64,000 nt of DNA from Caballeronia sp. INDeC2 (GCF_023631325.1 NZ_JALQDG010000009.1:1-64000), one strand, 5' to 3'. Positions 16,474-24,748 are shown, counted from the stretch's first letter. Notes: generated from the letters alone by a model not told the origin. Numbers and translations: made by a program.

Positions 16474-16835
16474 GCGAAGTCTTCGCCCATCTCGATGTCC
16501 ACTTCGCGCGGCACGGTCCGGCCGTCCGCGTACATCTCTTCGAGCGACCCGAGCGTTGCTTCCACATAGGCGCGCAGCACGGCGTAGCTGCGCGCGTGCA
16601 TGCGCTGCGGCAGTGCGCGATAACGCGCGAGCGCGGCCGGATCGAAGCGCACGTCGATCGTGATGCGCCGCGCATTCGACCCGAAACGCATCGCCACGTA
16701 GTGAATCACGAGCGAGGTGCGGCCCTCGTCGTCCTTGCGTTCGGCGAATTGTGTCTGCTCGGGAAAGAGATCGCAGATCACGTGCGCGAGCATGTCGATG
16801 TCCGCGCTCGGACAGTCGTATTGATAGTCGTCCAT
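16470..16835 (-). CDS. Conserved hypothetical protein (121 aa)
   Basis: A soluble protein of 121 aa starting MDDYQYDCPSADIDMLAHVI. It has alternating strands and helices and no known catalytic motif (FAERKDDEGRTSLVIHYVAM, then RFGSNARRITIDVRFDPAAL). It resembles a small Burkholderiales-restricted DUF family (DUF3022-like), but that is a low-confidence memory. It lies 40 bases downstream of the YhfC-type gene on the same strand and is probably the last gene of that unit. The ATG at 16835 is preferred over a GTG at 16898, which would overlap the upstream gene. Confidence 0.65.
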   Translation of the reverse strand: MDDYQYDCPSADIDMLAHVICDLFPEQTQFAERKDDEGRTSLVIHYVAMRFGSNARRITIDVRFDPAALARYRALPQRMHARSYAVLRAYVEATLGSLEEMYADGRTVPREVDIEMGEDFA

Positions 16836-16875
16836 TCGATATCGATATCCGATTGAAGCGCCGCCTCGGTCGCGT

Positions 16876-17667
16876 TCACGCGATCTGAGCGGCGGCACGC
16901 CGATAGTAGCGCACGAGCGCCGCCGCGACGATCACGCCGAGCACGAGATACACGGCGTCGGCGGCGATGAGTGGCACTAGACGCGCCTGAAAAAGCGCGG
17001 CAGGCAAACCGACGAGCGCATGCGCGGCCACGAGCAACGCGAGCGCATGACGCGAGCGCTCGCGCAGCATCTGCCACATCAGCGCGGAAAAGCCGAGTTG
17101 CAATACGAAGGCGCTCGCGCGTTCGATGACGAAGATACCCGCCGACACCGGCGACAAGCTCATCAGAACCAGATGAATGCGCGCGAGCGCTTCGAGCGGC
17201 GCGCTCTCGAAGTGCGCGTCGAGCGTGCCCCGATTCGCGAGCACCGCATAGACGATCCATTGCACCTGCACGAGCACGCCGACGATCCACGCTTCCGCCC
17301 CGCCGTGCCCGATGCCGTAGCCGAGCGCGGGCCCATGACGATCGAGCGCAGCCGGTTCGCGCGATATGAGCCATTTCATCGCGAGAAAGCGTCCGACTTC
17401 CTCGCACAAGCCAGCCGCGATCGCGCCGTAGATCACGAAGATCGCGGGATTCACGAGCCACGCCGAGGTGACCGGATTGCTCAGCATGAAGCCGTGCAAC
17501 GCACGTTCGACGACCATCGCGAAGAGCGCGAACACCGCGATGCCGAGAATCGCTTCGCGCGGAACGATGCCGAAACGCGGCCGCAGCTTCGTGTACAGCA
17601 CGACAGGCATCGCCGCGATGATGAGCGTCGCGAGCGCGAGGCTCAGCAACGTCGAAACACTGACCAT
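16876..17667 (-). CDS. YhfC-family (DUF2324) putative intramembrane metalloprotease
   Basis: Polytopic membrane protein of 263 aa with about eight helices. The paired acidic-plus-histidine motifs GLCEEVGRFLAMKWL and GYGIGHGGAEAWIVG are those of the YhfC family, distant relatives of CPBP/Abi-type membrane proteases; the E-E and H residues are the presumed metal/catalytic positions. No substrate is known. Its ATG at 17667 directly abuts the stop of the LacI gene with zero spacing, so it is translationally coupled to the repressor gene and co-transcribed with it. Whether this has anything to do with ketogluconate is unknown. Confidence 0.82.
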   Translation of the reverse strand: MVSVSTLLSLALATLIIAAMPVVLYTKLRPRFGIVPREAILGIAVFALFAMVVERALHGFMLSNPVTSAWLVNPAIFVIYGAIAAGLCEEVGRFLAMKWLISREPAALDRHGPALGYGIGHGGAEAWIVGVLVQVQWIVYAVLANRGTLDAHFESAPLEALARIHLVLMSLSPVSAGIFVIERASAFVLQLGFSALMWQMLRERSRHALALLVAAHALVGLPAALFQARLVPLIAADAVYLVLGVIVAAALVRYYRRAAAQIA

Positions 17668-18747
17668 TCAGATTCCTTGTGATGCTTGTTGCGTTTCTCG
17701 CGTCGTGGATGCGCGCACGACGAGTTCGCCCGGCAGCAGGCATTCGCGCGCGGGCATCGCGGCGCCGCCGAGCCGTTCGTGAAGAAATTCGACCGCGCGC
17801 CGGCCGATATCGTACGTCGGCTGGCGCACGGTCGTCATGCCCGCGAGTTGCGCCCATTCGGAATCGTCGATCGACATGAGCGCGACGCTTGCCTGCCAGT
17901 CCGCGCCATGACGCTCCTTCAGATGCACCGCGACGCGCAACGCGACCGGCCCGTTCGCGGCGAAGAGCGCGACGCGCCGGCCCGCCGCTTTCGCCGCCGC
18001 GACGCGCGTATCGAGTTCAGCGAGCGCGGGCGATGCATCGGCGAGATCGATCACGAGCGTCGAGCCGGTAGCGTCGAGCGCGTTAACGGTCTCGCGAAAT
18101 GCGGCTTCGCGCAGACGCCGCGAGCTCACGTGGGTGACGGGCTGCACGATGAACAGCAGCTCGTCGAAACCTTCATCGACAAGATGACGCGTAGCAAGCT
18201 GCACGGCTGCGGGATTGTCGAGCCCGACCATGTCGGTGATGAAACCATCGACCGAGCGATCCACGAGCACGACCGGAATGCCGCCTTGCGCGAAGCCTTG
18301 CAGCAGTTCTTCCTTCACGCCGAGCGCGTTGACGATCACACCTTCGACGCGATATGTCGTCAGCAATTGCAGATAGCGCCGCTCCATGTCGATTTCGTTG
18401 GCCGCGTGACAGATGAGCGGCATGTAGCCGAGCGCGTGGCACGCGGCCTCGACGCCTTGCAGCACTTCGACGGAATACGGATTGGTGAGATCGGCGAGCA
18501 GCATGCCGATCAGGCGATTGCGCCCGCGCTTCAGGCCGCGCGCCATCTGGTTCGGCCGATAGTCGAGCTTCGCGATGGCGGCCTCGATACGCTCGCGCAA
18601 GTCGGGCGACAGCACGCCCGTTTCGCCGTTCAGATAGCGCGAAATGCTGGTCTTGCCGGTGCCGGCTTCGCGGGCGACATCGGTGATCGTCGCGCGGCGT
18701 GCGCCGAATGCGGCCGGGCGGTTCGTCAATGTGGGATCGTCGGACAT
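17668..18747 (-). CDS. LacI-family repressor, probable PtxS-like regulator of the kgu genes
   Basis: DNA-binding repressor of 359 aa. The LacI helix-turn-helix is near residues 18-45 (TITDVAREAGTGKTSISRYL, NGETGVLSPDLRERI), followed by the hinge LDYRPNQMARGLKRGRNR and a periplasmic-binding-like sugar domain (IGMLLADLTNPYSVEVLQGV). It is the fifth gene of a leftward kguE-kguK-kguT-kguD cluster. In Pseudomonas the cognate repressor of these genes is PtxS, which senses 2-ketogluconate, so the same role is inferred. ATG 18747 is used; a TTG at 18777 is also in frame. The candidate operator lies in front of kguE. Confidence 0.85.
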   Translation of the reverse strand: MSDDPTLTNRPAAFGARRATITDVAREAGTGKTSISRYLNGETGVLSPDLRERIEAAIAKLDYRPNQMARGLKRGRNRLIGMLLADLTNPYSVEVLQGVEAACHALGYMPLICHAANEIDMERRYLQLLTTYRVEGVIVNALGVKEELLQGFAQGGIPVVLVDRSVDGFITDMVGLDNPAAVQLATRHLVDEGFDELLFIVQPVTHVSSRRLREAAFRETVNALDATGSTLVIDLADASPALAELDTRVAAAKAAGRRVALFAANGPVALRVAVHLKERHGADWQASVALMSIDDSEWAQLAGMTTVRQPTYDIGRRAVEFLHERLGGAAMPARECLLPGELVVRASTTRETQQASQGI

Positions 18748-18851
18748 AGTGGTCGTGGGCGCGCGCTTCGCCGTCAAGCGGGACGCGACGCCGTCGTTAT
18801 CGTTCTCCTCGCATCGCGCATGTTAGCGCATGCCCGCCCGACCCTACGCTT

Positions 18852-19820
18852 TCAGCGCACGAGCGCGTCGCGATTGACGATGTTCTGCGTGAGCGTGCCG
18901 TCCAGTGCCCCGATGAGATTCTCGGCGGCGTTGCGCGCCATCGCGTGACGCGTTTCGTGCGTGGCCGAGCCGATGTGCGGCAGCGCGACGACGTTCTTCA
19001 TCGCGAGCAGCGGCGAATCGGCGGGCAGCGGTTCCTGCTCGAACACGTCGAGGCCCGCGCCGCGAATCGTGCCGTTCTTGAGCGCTTCGATGAGCGCGGT
19101 TTCATCGACGGTCGGCCCGCGCGATGCGTTGATCAGAATCGCGCTGGGTTTCATCTTCTGCAACTCGTTCGCGCCGATGAGACCGCGCGTTTGCGGCGTG
19201 AGCGGCACTTGCAGGCATACGAAGTCGGATTGCGCGAGGAGTTCGTCGAGCTCGACGCGTTTTGCGCCGAATTCTTTTTCCGCCTGCTCGTTGGCGCTGC
19301 GATTCGTGTAGAGCACGTTCATGCGAAAGCCGAGCGCGGCGCGGCGCGCGACTGCCCCGCCGATGCGTCCGAGGCCCACGATGCCGAGCGTTTTGCCCTG
19401 TACGTCGACGCCGAAGCACGACTCGCCGATGCTCGACGTCCAGTGGCCGTCCTTCACCCATTCAGCGAGTTCGACGACGCGGCGCGCGCTTGCGAGGATC
19501 AGTGCGAAGACGGTGTCGGCGGTGGATTCGGTGAGCACGTCGGGTGTGTGCGTGAGCACGATGCCGCGGCGCGTGAGGTCATCGACGTCGAATTGATCGA
19601 AGCCTACCGAGATTGTTGATAGCGCTTTCAGGTTTTTGGCGCCTTCCAGCATGTCGGGGGAGATCTTTATGCTCGCGCCGATGGCGCCGTCGGCGGTTTT
19701 TAGTGCGGCTATGAACGCCGCTTGGTCTTTTGGATCGACATTGACTACGTCTGCATGGCTGCGGAGGTACGTTTCGATGTCTTTAGGCAAAGCTTTGTAG
19801 GCTACGATTTTCTTCGTCAT
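18852..19820 (-). CDS. kguD: 2-hydroxyacid dehydrogenase, probable 2-ketogluconate (6-phosphate) reductase
   Basis: D-isomer-specific 2-hydroxyacid dehydrogenase of 322 aa. It shows the NAD(P)-binding GKTLGIVGLGRIGGAVARR, the substrate segment LINASRGPTVDETALIEAL, and the catalytic-site HIGSATHETR with its histidine. In the kgu pathway KguD reduces 2-keto-6-phosphogluconate to 6-phosphogluconate; the assignment rests on the neighbours. The ATG at 19820 begins family sequence (TKKIVAYKALPKD). Directly before it there is no purine ribosome site but a pyrimidine-rich tandem repeat. The frame is open through that repeat, so an upstream start with a PQPTPNR-repeat extension cannot be fully excluded. 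Confidence 0.85.
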   Translation of the reverse strand: MTKKIVAYKALPKDIETYLRSHADVVNVDPKDQAAFIAALKTADGAIGASIKISPDMLEGAKNLKALSTISVGFDQFDVDDLTRRGIVLTHTPDVLTESTADTVFALILASARRVVELAEWVKDGHWTSSIGESCFGVDVQGKTLGIVGLGRIGGAVARRAALGFRMNVLYTNRSANEQAEKEFGAKRVELDELLAQSDFVCLQVPLTPQTRGLIGANELQKMKPSAILINASRGPTVDETALIEALKNGTIRGAGLDVFEQEPLPADSPLLAMKNVVALPHIGSATHETRHAMARNAAENLIGALDGTLTQNIVNRDALVR

Positions 19821-19872
19821 GGTCGGTTGGGGTCGGTTTGGGGTCGGTTGGGGTCGGTTTGGGGTCGGTTGG
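19821..19872. repeat. 21-bp-period tandem repeat abutting the kguD start codon
   Basis: Alternating units GGTCGGTTGG (10) and GGTCGGTTTGG (11), read on the plus strand, giving two and a half copies of a 21-bp period. On the coding strand this is a C/A-rich leader immediately before the kguD ATG, so no Shine-Dalgarno sequence exists at the normal position. Confidence 0.9.
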
Positions 19873-19909
19873 GGCTTCTGTGAAATCCTGATTTCTTGTC
19901 GGTCTATTT

Positions 19910-20489
19910 GCACTGCCCCTCCCCGGGGCGGGGGTCACTTTCTTTGCTGCTGCAAAGAAAGTAACCAAAGAAAGCAGCTATACCCAGCCTAAGCACTTCA
20001 CACCGGCCGCGGCACAGGCAATTGACCCAATGGCACCCAGAGTAGCGAGTGCCCCCACAAGCAGAACCGGGCTTGGATCGCGCACGGTCTGACTAGCTAG
20101 TGCTCATAGGACACCGGTTCAGCACCAGATAGTTCCAGCCCGCTTCGCGGCCGACCGGCCAATCGGGTCCGCGCGTGCTTCCTTGCTAAGACCGCCATCT
20201 CAATGCACTGCATACGTACAACGATGGTTTCCCTTGTGACCCGGCGGCAACGCGTAGCGCTGTGCCGAAGCTAATCGGTGCTGAACCAGCGCGCTTGAAT
20301 TTCTCGGGCGGCAGACCGTGCGCGATCCAAGCCCGGTTAGTTTTGTGAGGGCGACACTTAGGCAGACCACGATCACTCGGCAAGCATGGCTAAACTGCGT
20401 GTGACCGCGGGCTTCTCGATCTGCCTTCTTTGGTCACTTTCTTTGCGCCAGCCAAAGAAAGTGACCGCCGCCCCGCACAGGGGCAGTGC
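19910..20489. repeat. Two inverted copies of an interspersed repeat (~580 bp in total)
   Basis: Non-coding segment between kguT and kguD. The left copy starts GCACTGCCCCT and the right copy, reverse-complemented, starts the same way. Homology continues inward, with a perfect 27-base match between 20065-20091 and the complement of 20312-20338. Each arm carries its own hairpin: ACTTTCTTTGC/GCAAAGAAAGT at 19937-19962 and a 14-bp perfect stem GGTCACTTTCTTTG/CAAAGAAAGTGACC at 20432-20466. Small ORFs inside are not convincing. No transposase and no obvious target duplication. The CTTTCTTTG...CAAAGAAAG motif reminds me of a common Burkholderiaceae interspersed repeat. Confidence 0.85.
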
Positions 20490-20527
20490 TCATAAACCAA
20501 AAACAAAACGGGATCCACCCAAGAAAA

Positions 20528-21808
20528 TCAAGACCGCACAGCAACCGCAGAACGAACCGCACCCTGCGGCTTCACAGCCAAAGTCAGCCAAACCGAAAGC
20601 AACAATGCCGCACTCATAAACACGTATGAGGCCGCCGGCGACCCGGTCGCCCCATTCAAATAGCCAACAAAATACGACCCAACGAAGGACCCAAGCGCCC
20701 CCATGCTATTGATGAGCGCCATCGCCCCACCGGCGACATTCTTCGGCAGCAACTCCGGCACGATCGCGAAGAACGGCCCATACGGCGCATACATCGCCGC
20801 GCCAGCGATCACGAGCAACGCATACGAAGCCCAGAAATTCGTCGAACCGAGCAAGTACGATCCCGCGAACGCAACCGCGCCGATCAGCAGGAACGGCCAC
20901 ACGAACGCCTTGCGCGCCTGAAGCTTGTCGGAAGCCCACGAAGCCAGCAACATCGCGATGGTCGCGGCGAGATACGGGACCGCGGAGAGCCAGCCCGTCT
21001 CGACCATGCCGAGCGTCGAACCGCTCTTCAAAATCGAAGGCAGCCACAACACGAAACCATACACGCCAATGCTCCAGCAAAAATATTGCGCGCACAGTTT
21101 GATCACCGCCGGCGACTTGAACGCCTCGCGATAGTTCTTCACAGGCTTGATCGCGGCCTGTTCGGCGCGCAGCGTCGCGTCGAGATCGTTCTTTTCCTGG
21201 TCCGTGAGCCAGTTCACCTGCGCCGGCTTGTCCTTCACGATGAACCACCAGATCACCGCCCAGACGATCGCCGGCGCACCTTCGGCGATGAACATATGCC
21301 GCCAGCCGAACGAATTCACGAGATAGCCCGATACGACCGACATCCACAACACCGTCACCGGATTGCCGAGGATCAGGAACGTGTTCGCGCGCGAGCGCTC
21401 CGACTTCGTGAACCAGTTCGCGATGAAGACGAGCATCGCCGGCATCACCGCTGCCTCGACAACGCCGAGCACGAAACGGATCGCCATCAACGATGGAATG
21501 TTGCTCACCATGCCCGTGAGCGTCGCGCAGCCGCCCCACAAAACAAGGCTCCAGAACACGAGCTTCTTCACGCTGCGGCGCTCGGCATAGATCGCGCCCG
21601 GAATCTGAAAGAAGAAGTAGCCGAGGAAGAACAGCGCGCCGATCAGCGACGACAATCCCTTGCTGATACCGAGATCCTGGTTGATGCCCGCGGCCGCGGC
21701 GAAGCCGTAGTTGGCGCGGTCGAGATACGCGAGGCTGTACGTGATGAAGACGATCGGCATGATCGCCCACCAGCGGCGCACGGCGAGCTTGGGAGTCGTG
21801 GATTGCAT
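20528..21808 (-). CDS. kguT: MFS transporter, probable 2-ketogluconate permease
   Basis: Inner-membrane carrier of 426 aa of the anion:cation symporter (phthalate/glucarate permease-like) MFS group, about twelve helices. The N-terminus shows RRWWAIMPIVFITYSLAYLD followed by RANYGFAAAAG, and FFLGYFFFQIPGAIYAERRS is the loop 2-3 motif region, typical of organic-acid symporters. It is the third gene of the leftward cluster after kguE and kguK. By analogy to KguT it would import 2-ketogluconate. The ATG at 21808 has GGAG 6 bases upstream; the frame is open 750 bases beyond only as a shadow of kguK. The interspersed repeat follows its stop. Confidence 0.87.
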   Translation of the reverse strand: MQSTTPKLAVRRWWAIMPIVFITYSLAYLDRANYGFAAAAGINQDLGISKGLSSLIGALFFLGYFFFQIPGAIYAERRSVKKLVFWSLVLWGGCATLTGMVSNIPSLMAIRFVLGVVEAAVMPAMLVFIANWFTKSERSRANTFLILGNPVTVLWMSVVSGYLVNSFGWRHMFIAEGAPAIVWAVIWWFIVKDKPAQVNWLTDQEKNDLDATLRAEQAAIKPVKNYREAFKSPAVIKLCAQYFCWSIGVYGFVLWLPSILKSGSTLGMVETGWLSAVPYLAATIAMLLASWASDKLQARKAFVWPFLLIGAVAFAGSYLLGSTNFWASYALLVIAGAAMYAPYGPFFAIVPELLPKNVAGGAMALINSMGALGSFVGSYFVGYLNGATGSPAASYVFMSAALLLSVWLTLAVKPQGAVRSAVAVRS

Positions 21809-21852
21809 GGTTGTCTCCGAACGCAATTCGGTTGAGTTCTCGGTTGCTGGCT

Positions 21853-22854
21853 TCAGGCCAGATCGAACGCGGCTTTGGCCGTCTTGTCGTTGGAATCCTG
21901 TGCTTCGAGCAGGTCGAGCGCGGCGCGCGCCGGCAGCCCTTCGCTGTCGCCGATCACCTGAATCGCCAGCGCGCCGATGCGGTTGCCGCGCGCGATCGCG
22001 TGGCGCACGTCGCGTCCTTCGAGCAGCGCGCTCACGACCCCGACCGCGAAGCCATCGCCCGCGCCGACCGTATCGACGACATTCTCGACCGGCACGCCCG
22101 GCACGATGCCCGCTTCGCCGTCCGCCGTGCGGAAGTACGCACCATGCGCGCCCAGCTTCACGACGACGCCCTTCGCGCCACGATCGAGATAGAACGCGGC
22201 GATGTCTTCGGGTTTCGCATGGCCCGTCAGCGTCAGGCCTTCGGACACGCCCGGCATCACCCAGTCGGCCAATGCGGCAAGCGCGTTGAGCGACTCGGCC
22301 ATCGCCTCGCGCGACGGCCAGAGCGTCGGGCGCAGGTTCGGATCGAACGAGATCGTCTTGCCTGCTGCACGCATTTCGCGGGCCATGTGGAAGGCGAGTT
22401 CGCGCGAGCTCGCCGAAATCGCGGGGGCGACGCCCGTCAGATGCAGATGGCGCGCGCCGAGCACGTAGTCGGCGACGTAATCGTCGAGCGACAAGTGGCT
22501 CGCAGCCGACCCTTTGCGAAAGTATTCGACAGCCGGATCGCTGCCGTCGTCGCACTTGCCCTTGAGCTGAAAACCGGTCGGATGGCGCTCGTCGATCGTC
22601 ACGCGGCTCGCGTCGATGCCTTCGGACGCGAGCACGTCGAGCACGTAACGCCCGAACGAATCGTTGCCGACGCGGCTCATCCAGCCCACCTTGAACCCGA
22701 GGCGCGACAGCCCGATCGCGACGTTCAGGTCCGCGCCCGCGACGCGCTTCGTAAATTGACCGGCCTTCGCGAGATCGCCGGTGACGGCCGCGACGAACAT
22801 CGTCATGGCTTCGCCGTAGGTGACGACGTCGAGCGCTTCGGGCTTGGTTTGCAT
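21853..22854 (-). CDS. kguK: PfkB-family sugar kinase, probable 2-ketogluconate kinase
   Basis: Ribokinase/PfkB-fold carbohydrate kinase of 333 aa. It opens ALDVVTYGEAMTMFVAAVTG, has GADLNVAIGLSRLGFKVGWM, and ends with the PfkB signature 2 DTVGAGDGFAVGVVSALL at about residues 261-278, with catalytic Asp267. In the kgu pathway it phosphorylates 2-ketogluconate at C6; without context it would read as a 2-dehydro-3-deoxygluconokinase, which remains possible. ATG 22854 has AAGGA 6 bases upstream. The 57-base gap to kguE is filled by a heptamer repeat. Confidence 0.87.
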   Translation of the reverse strand: MQTKPEALDVVTYGEAMTMFVAAVTGDLAKAGQFTKRVAGADLNVAIGLSRLGFKVGWMSRVGNDSFGRYVLDVLASEGIDASRVTIDERHPTGFQLKGKCDDGSDPAVEYFRKGSAASHLSLDDYVADYVLGARHLHLTGVAPAISASSRELAFHMAREMRAAGKTISFDPNLRPTLWPSREAMAESLNALAALADWVMPGVSEGLTLTGHAKPEDIAAFYLDRGAKGVVVKLGAHGAYFRTADGEAGIVPGVPVENVVDTVGAGDGFAVGVVSALLEGRDVRHAIARGNRIGALAIQVIGDSEGLPARAALDLLEAQDSNDKTAKAAFDLA

Positions 22855-22871
22855 GTCGAGTCCTTTGCAGA

Positions 22872-22920
22872 TGAATGCTGAATGCTTGATGCTTAATGCA
22901 GAATGCGTAATTCAGAATGC
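22872..22920. repeat. Degenerate heptanucleotide tandem repeat (7 units)
   Basis: Seven consecutive 7-mers on the plus strand: TGAATGC, TGAATGC, TTGATGC, TTAATGC, AGAATGC, GTAATTC, AGAATGC. The array fills the kguE-kguK gap and its last units provide the stop and final codon of kguE. It ends 18 bases upstream of the kguK start. Confidence 0.85.
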
Positions 22921-23727
22921 CGCGATGCGCGCGACCTGGCGCGCGGCGTCGGCTTCGAGCGAAACATCCGCGCCGGGGATGAACGGATATTCGATGCCAC
23001 GCGGCACATCGCCCGGCAAATGCGCGAGCAGCGTCGCGAAACGCGCGTCACCGTTTGCGGGCGCGGCGGCAAAACGGCGCGCGCCCGCGCCGATGACCGC
23101 CTTGCAATGCACGTAGGCGACATGCGGTGCGAGCCGCGTGGCCGCGTCGAGGGGATCTTGTTCGGCCCAGTGCCAATTGCCGGTGTCGAAGGTCATCGCA
23201 AGGCCGCTTTGCTGCGGGAGCGCGGCGAAAAGCGCTTCGAACGCTTCGATCGTCCCGCCCGCCTTCAGTTGCCCGTTCTCGACGACGACGCGCGCTTTAG
23301 ATGCGGCGATGCCCGTCATCAGGCACTCGAGCGTGACCGGATCGGTCGCGACGCCGCGCGCCGTGCCGCCCAGTTGCAGCTTGACGATTCGCGCGTTCAG
23401 CGCCGACGCTTCGTCGATGGCGAGCCCTAGCGCTTCGCGGTCGAGCGAGCCGTCGTCATGAAAAAGCGTCGCAGGCGTCGAATAGACGGCCCACAAACCT
23501 AGCGCGCGGATGCGTTCGCCGAGTTGCGCGAGCGCTTCGGGCCGCGCGTCGGCATCGCTCGCGAACAATTCGCGGCGAACTTCGAAGCCGTCCGCGCTCG
23601 CGCGCGCCGCAGCGGCGGCCCAGACGCCGTGGTCGTCGCGCCGGATCGCGTCCGCGCCAAACGCGCTCGCGACGATCACGACCTCAGTGCCTTCTCTATT
23701 GCTTCGAGAATTCTCGTCCACTTGCAT
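22912..23727 (-). CDS. kguE: Sugar phosphate isomerase/epimerase-like protein, probable KguE
   Basis: TIM-barrel protein of 271 aa of the xylose-isomerase-like AP-endonuclease-2 family (IolE/KguE group). Supporting segments are ARIVKLQLGG, RVVVENGQLKAGGTIEAFEA with the metal-site Glu, MTFDTGNWHWAEQDPLDAA with the Asp/His pair, and HVAYVHCKAV. First gene of the 2-ketogluconate cluster; KguE's exact reaction is not established. The ATG at 23727 (MQVDENSRSN) is chosen because the longer in-frame ATG at 23772 would place the start within the candidate operator. Confidence 0.82.
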   Translation of the reverse strand: MQVDENSRSNREGTEVVIVASAFGADAIRRDDHGVWAAAAARASADGFEVRRELFASDADARPEALAQLGERIRALGLWAVYSTPATLFHDDGSLDREALGLAIDEASALNARIVKLQLGGTARGVATDPVTLECLMTGIAASKARVVVENGQLKAGGTIEAFEALFAALPQQSGLAMTFDTGNWHWAEQDPLDAATRLAPHVAYVHCKAVIGAGARRFAAAPANGDARFATLLAHLPGDVPRGIEYPFIPGADVSLEADAARQVARIAAF

Positions 23728-23757
23728 CTCGCTGTCGGTCTCAACGGCAAAACCGTT

Positions 23758-23771
23758 TGGAACCGGTTCCA
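23758..23771. promoter_or_regulatory. Candidate PtxS-type operator in front of kguE
   Basis: Perfect 14-bp palindrome TGGAACCGGTTCCA, 31-44 bases upstream of the kguE ATG. It differs from the Pseudomonas PtxS palindrome as I recall it (TGAAACCGGTTTCA) by one symmetric base pair. The LacI-family gene at the end of the same operon is the likely ligand-responsive binder, giving auto-repression of the whole operon. Confidence 0.7.
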
Positions 23772-23857
23772 TAAACGTTTCTCAAAAAAGACGCCGCAGC
23801 GCCTCGTTGAGAACGAATGGTGCGTCGACCGCCGTCGACGCGCCATAGTGGAATTCC

Positions 23858-24748
23858 CTAGCCGAACAAGCCTGGCTCGTCGCACAACTCCAGAAAGCGC
23901 GCCGCAACGCGCGACGGCGTCGCCGCATGCGGGAGCAGAATCGAAAAGCGCCGTGTGAGCGGCTTCGGTGCGATGCGCACGCGCCGCAGCGCGCTGTCCT
24001 CGTGGCGAATCGACATCGCCGACACGAAGCCGATGCCCATACCCGCGCGCACCGCCTCCTTCACGCCCTCGACGCCGGCGATTTCGAGCGCGACGCGCAT
24101 TGGCGCATCGCAGTCCGCGAACGCGCGCTCGATGACCTGCCGCACGCCCGAGCCCGGTTCGCGCAGCACGAGCGGGTGTTGGCCGAGGTCATCGAGCGTG
24201 GCGGAGTCGCGCCCGTCGGCGAGCGGATGGCCGTTCGGCAGAATCGCGACGATCTCGTCCTCGCGCCACGACGTGACCGTCGTGCCGAGCGGCAGCTCGT
24301 TGCCCGGCGAGCCTTCGACCAGCGCGATATCGAGCGAACCGAGCGCGGCGACGATATCGGCGGTGTTGCCGTCGATGGTCGTCACGACGACCTCCGGATA
24401 GCGTTTGTGAAACGCCGCGATCAGATAGGGCAACAGATAGCTCGCGGGCGTCGTGCTGGCGCCGATGCGCAGTGTGCCGCGCTCGAGCCCGCGCAACGCG
24501 TCCCGCAGCGCGTGCGCCGCGCGGAACGTCTCGCGCAGTCGCTCCGCGTGGCCGAGCAACTGTTCGCCGGCGGCGGTCAAACGCACGCCGCGACCATCGC
24601 GTTGATACAGCGGCTCGCCGAATTCCTCCTGCAGAAGCCGCAACTGGCCGGACACCGCAGGCTGCGACAGATGAAGCGCCACCGCCGCGCGGCTGATATT
24701 GCCGTGCTCCGCGACCGTCGCAAAAGTTATCAGTTGTTCCGGGGTCAT
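23858..24748 (-). CDS. LysR-family regulator divergent from the yeiH/soe genes (YeiE/CysB-like role)
   Basis: LysR regulator of 296 aa, with helix-turn-helix MTPEQLITFATVAEHGNISR, AAVALHLSQPAVSGQLRLLQ and effector domain LRIGASTTPASYLLPYLIAA. The opening and the TTPASYLLP-type effector motif resemble YeiE/CbbR-like members. It is transcribed away from the YeiH carrier and soeABC across a 114-base gap and is the obvious candidate regulator; in enterobacteria YeiE controls yeiH and sulfite tolerance, which fits the downstream genes. The ribosome site is weak. Confidence 0.9.
   Translation of the reverse strand: MTPEQLITFATVAEHGNISRAAVALHLSQPAVSGQLRLLQEEFGEPLYQRDGRGVRLTAAGEQLLGHAERLRETFRAAHALRDALRGLERGTLRIGASTTPASYLLPYLIAAFHKRYPEVVVTTIDGNTADIVAALGSLDIALVEGSPGNELPLGTTVTSWREDEIVAILPNGHPLADGRDSATLDDLGQHPLVLREPGSGVRQVIERAFADCDAPMRVALEIAGVEGVKEAVRAGMGIGFVSAMSIRHEDSALRRVRIAPKPLTRRFSILLPHAATPSRVAARFLELCDEPGLFG

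Noticed and set aside
20186-20383. 65-aa minus-strand ORF inside the inverted repeat element
   Set aside because: Lies within a repeat arm without a ribosome site; such ORFs recur with the repeat and are likely spurious.
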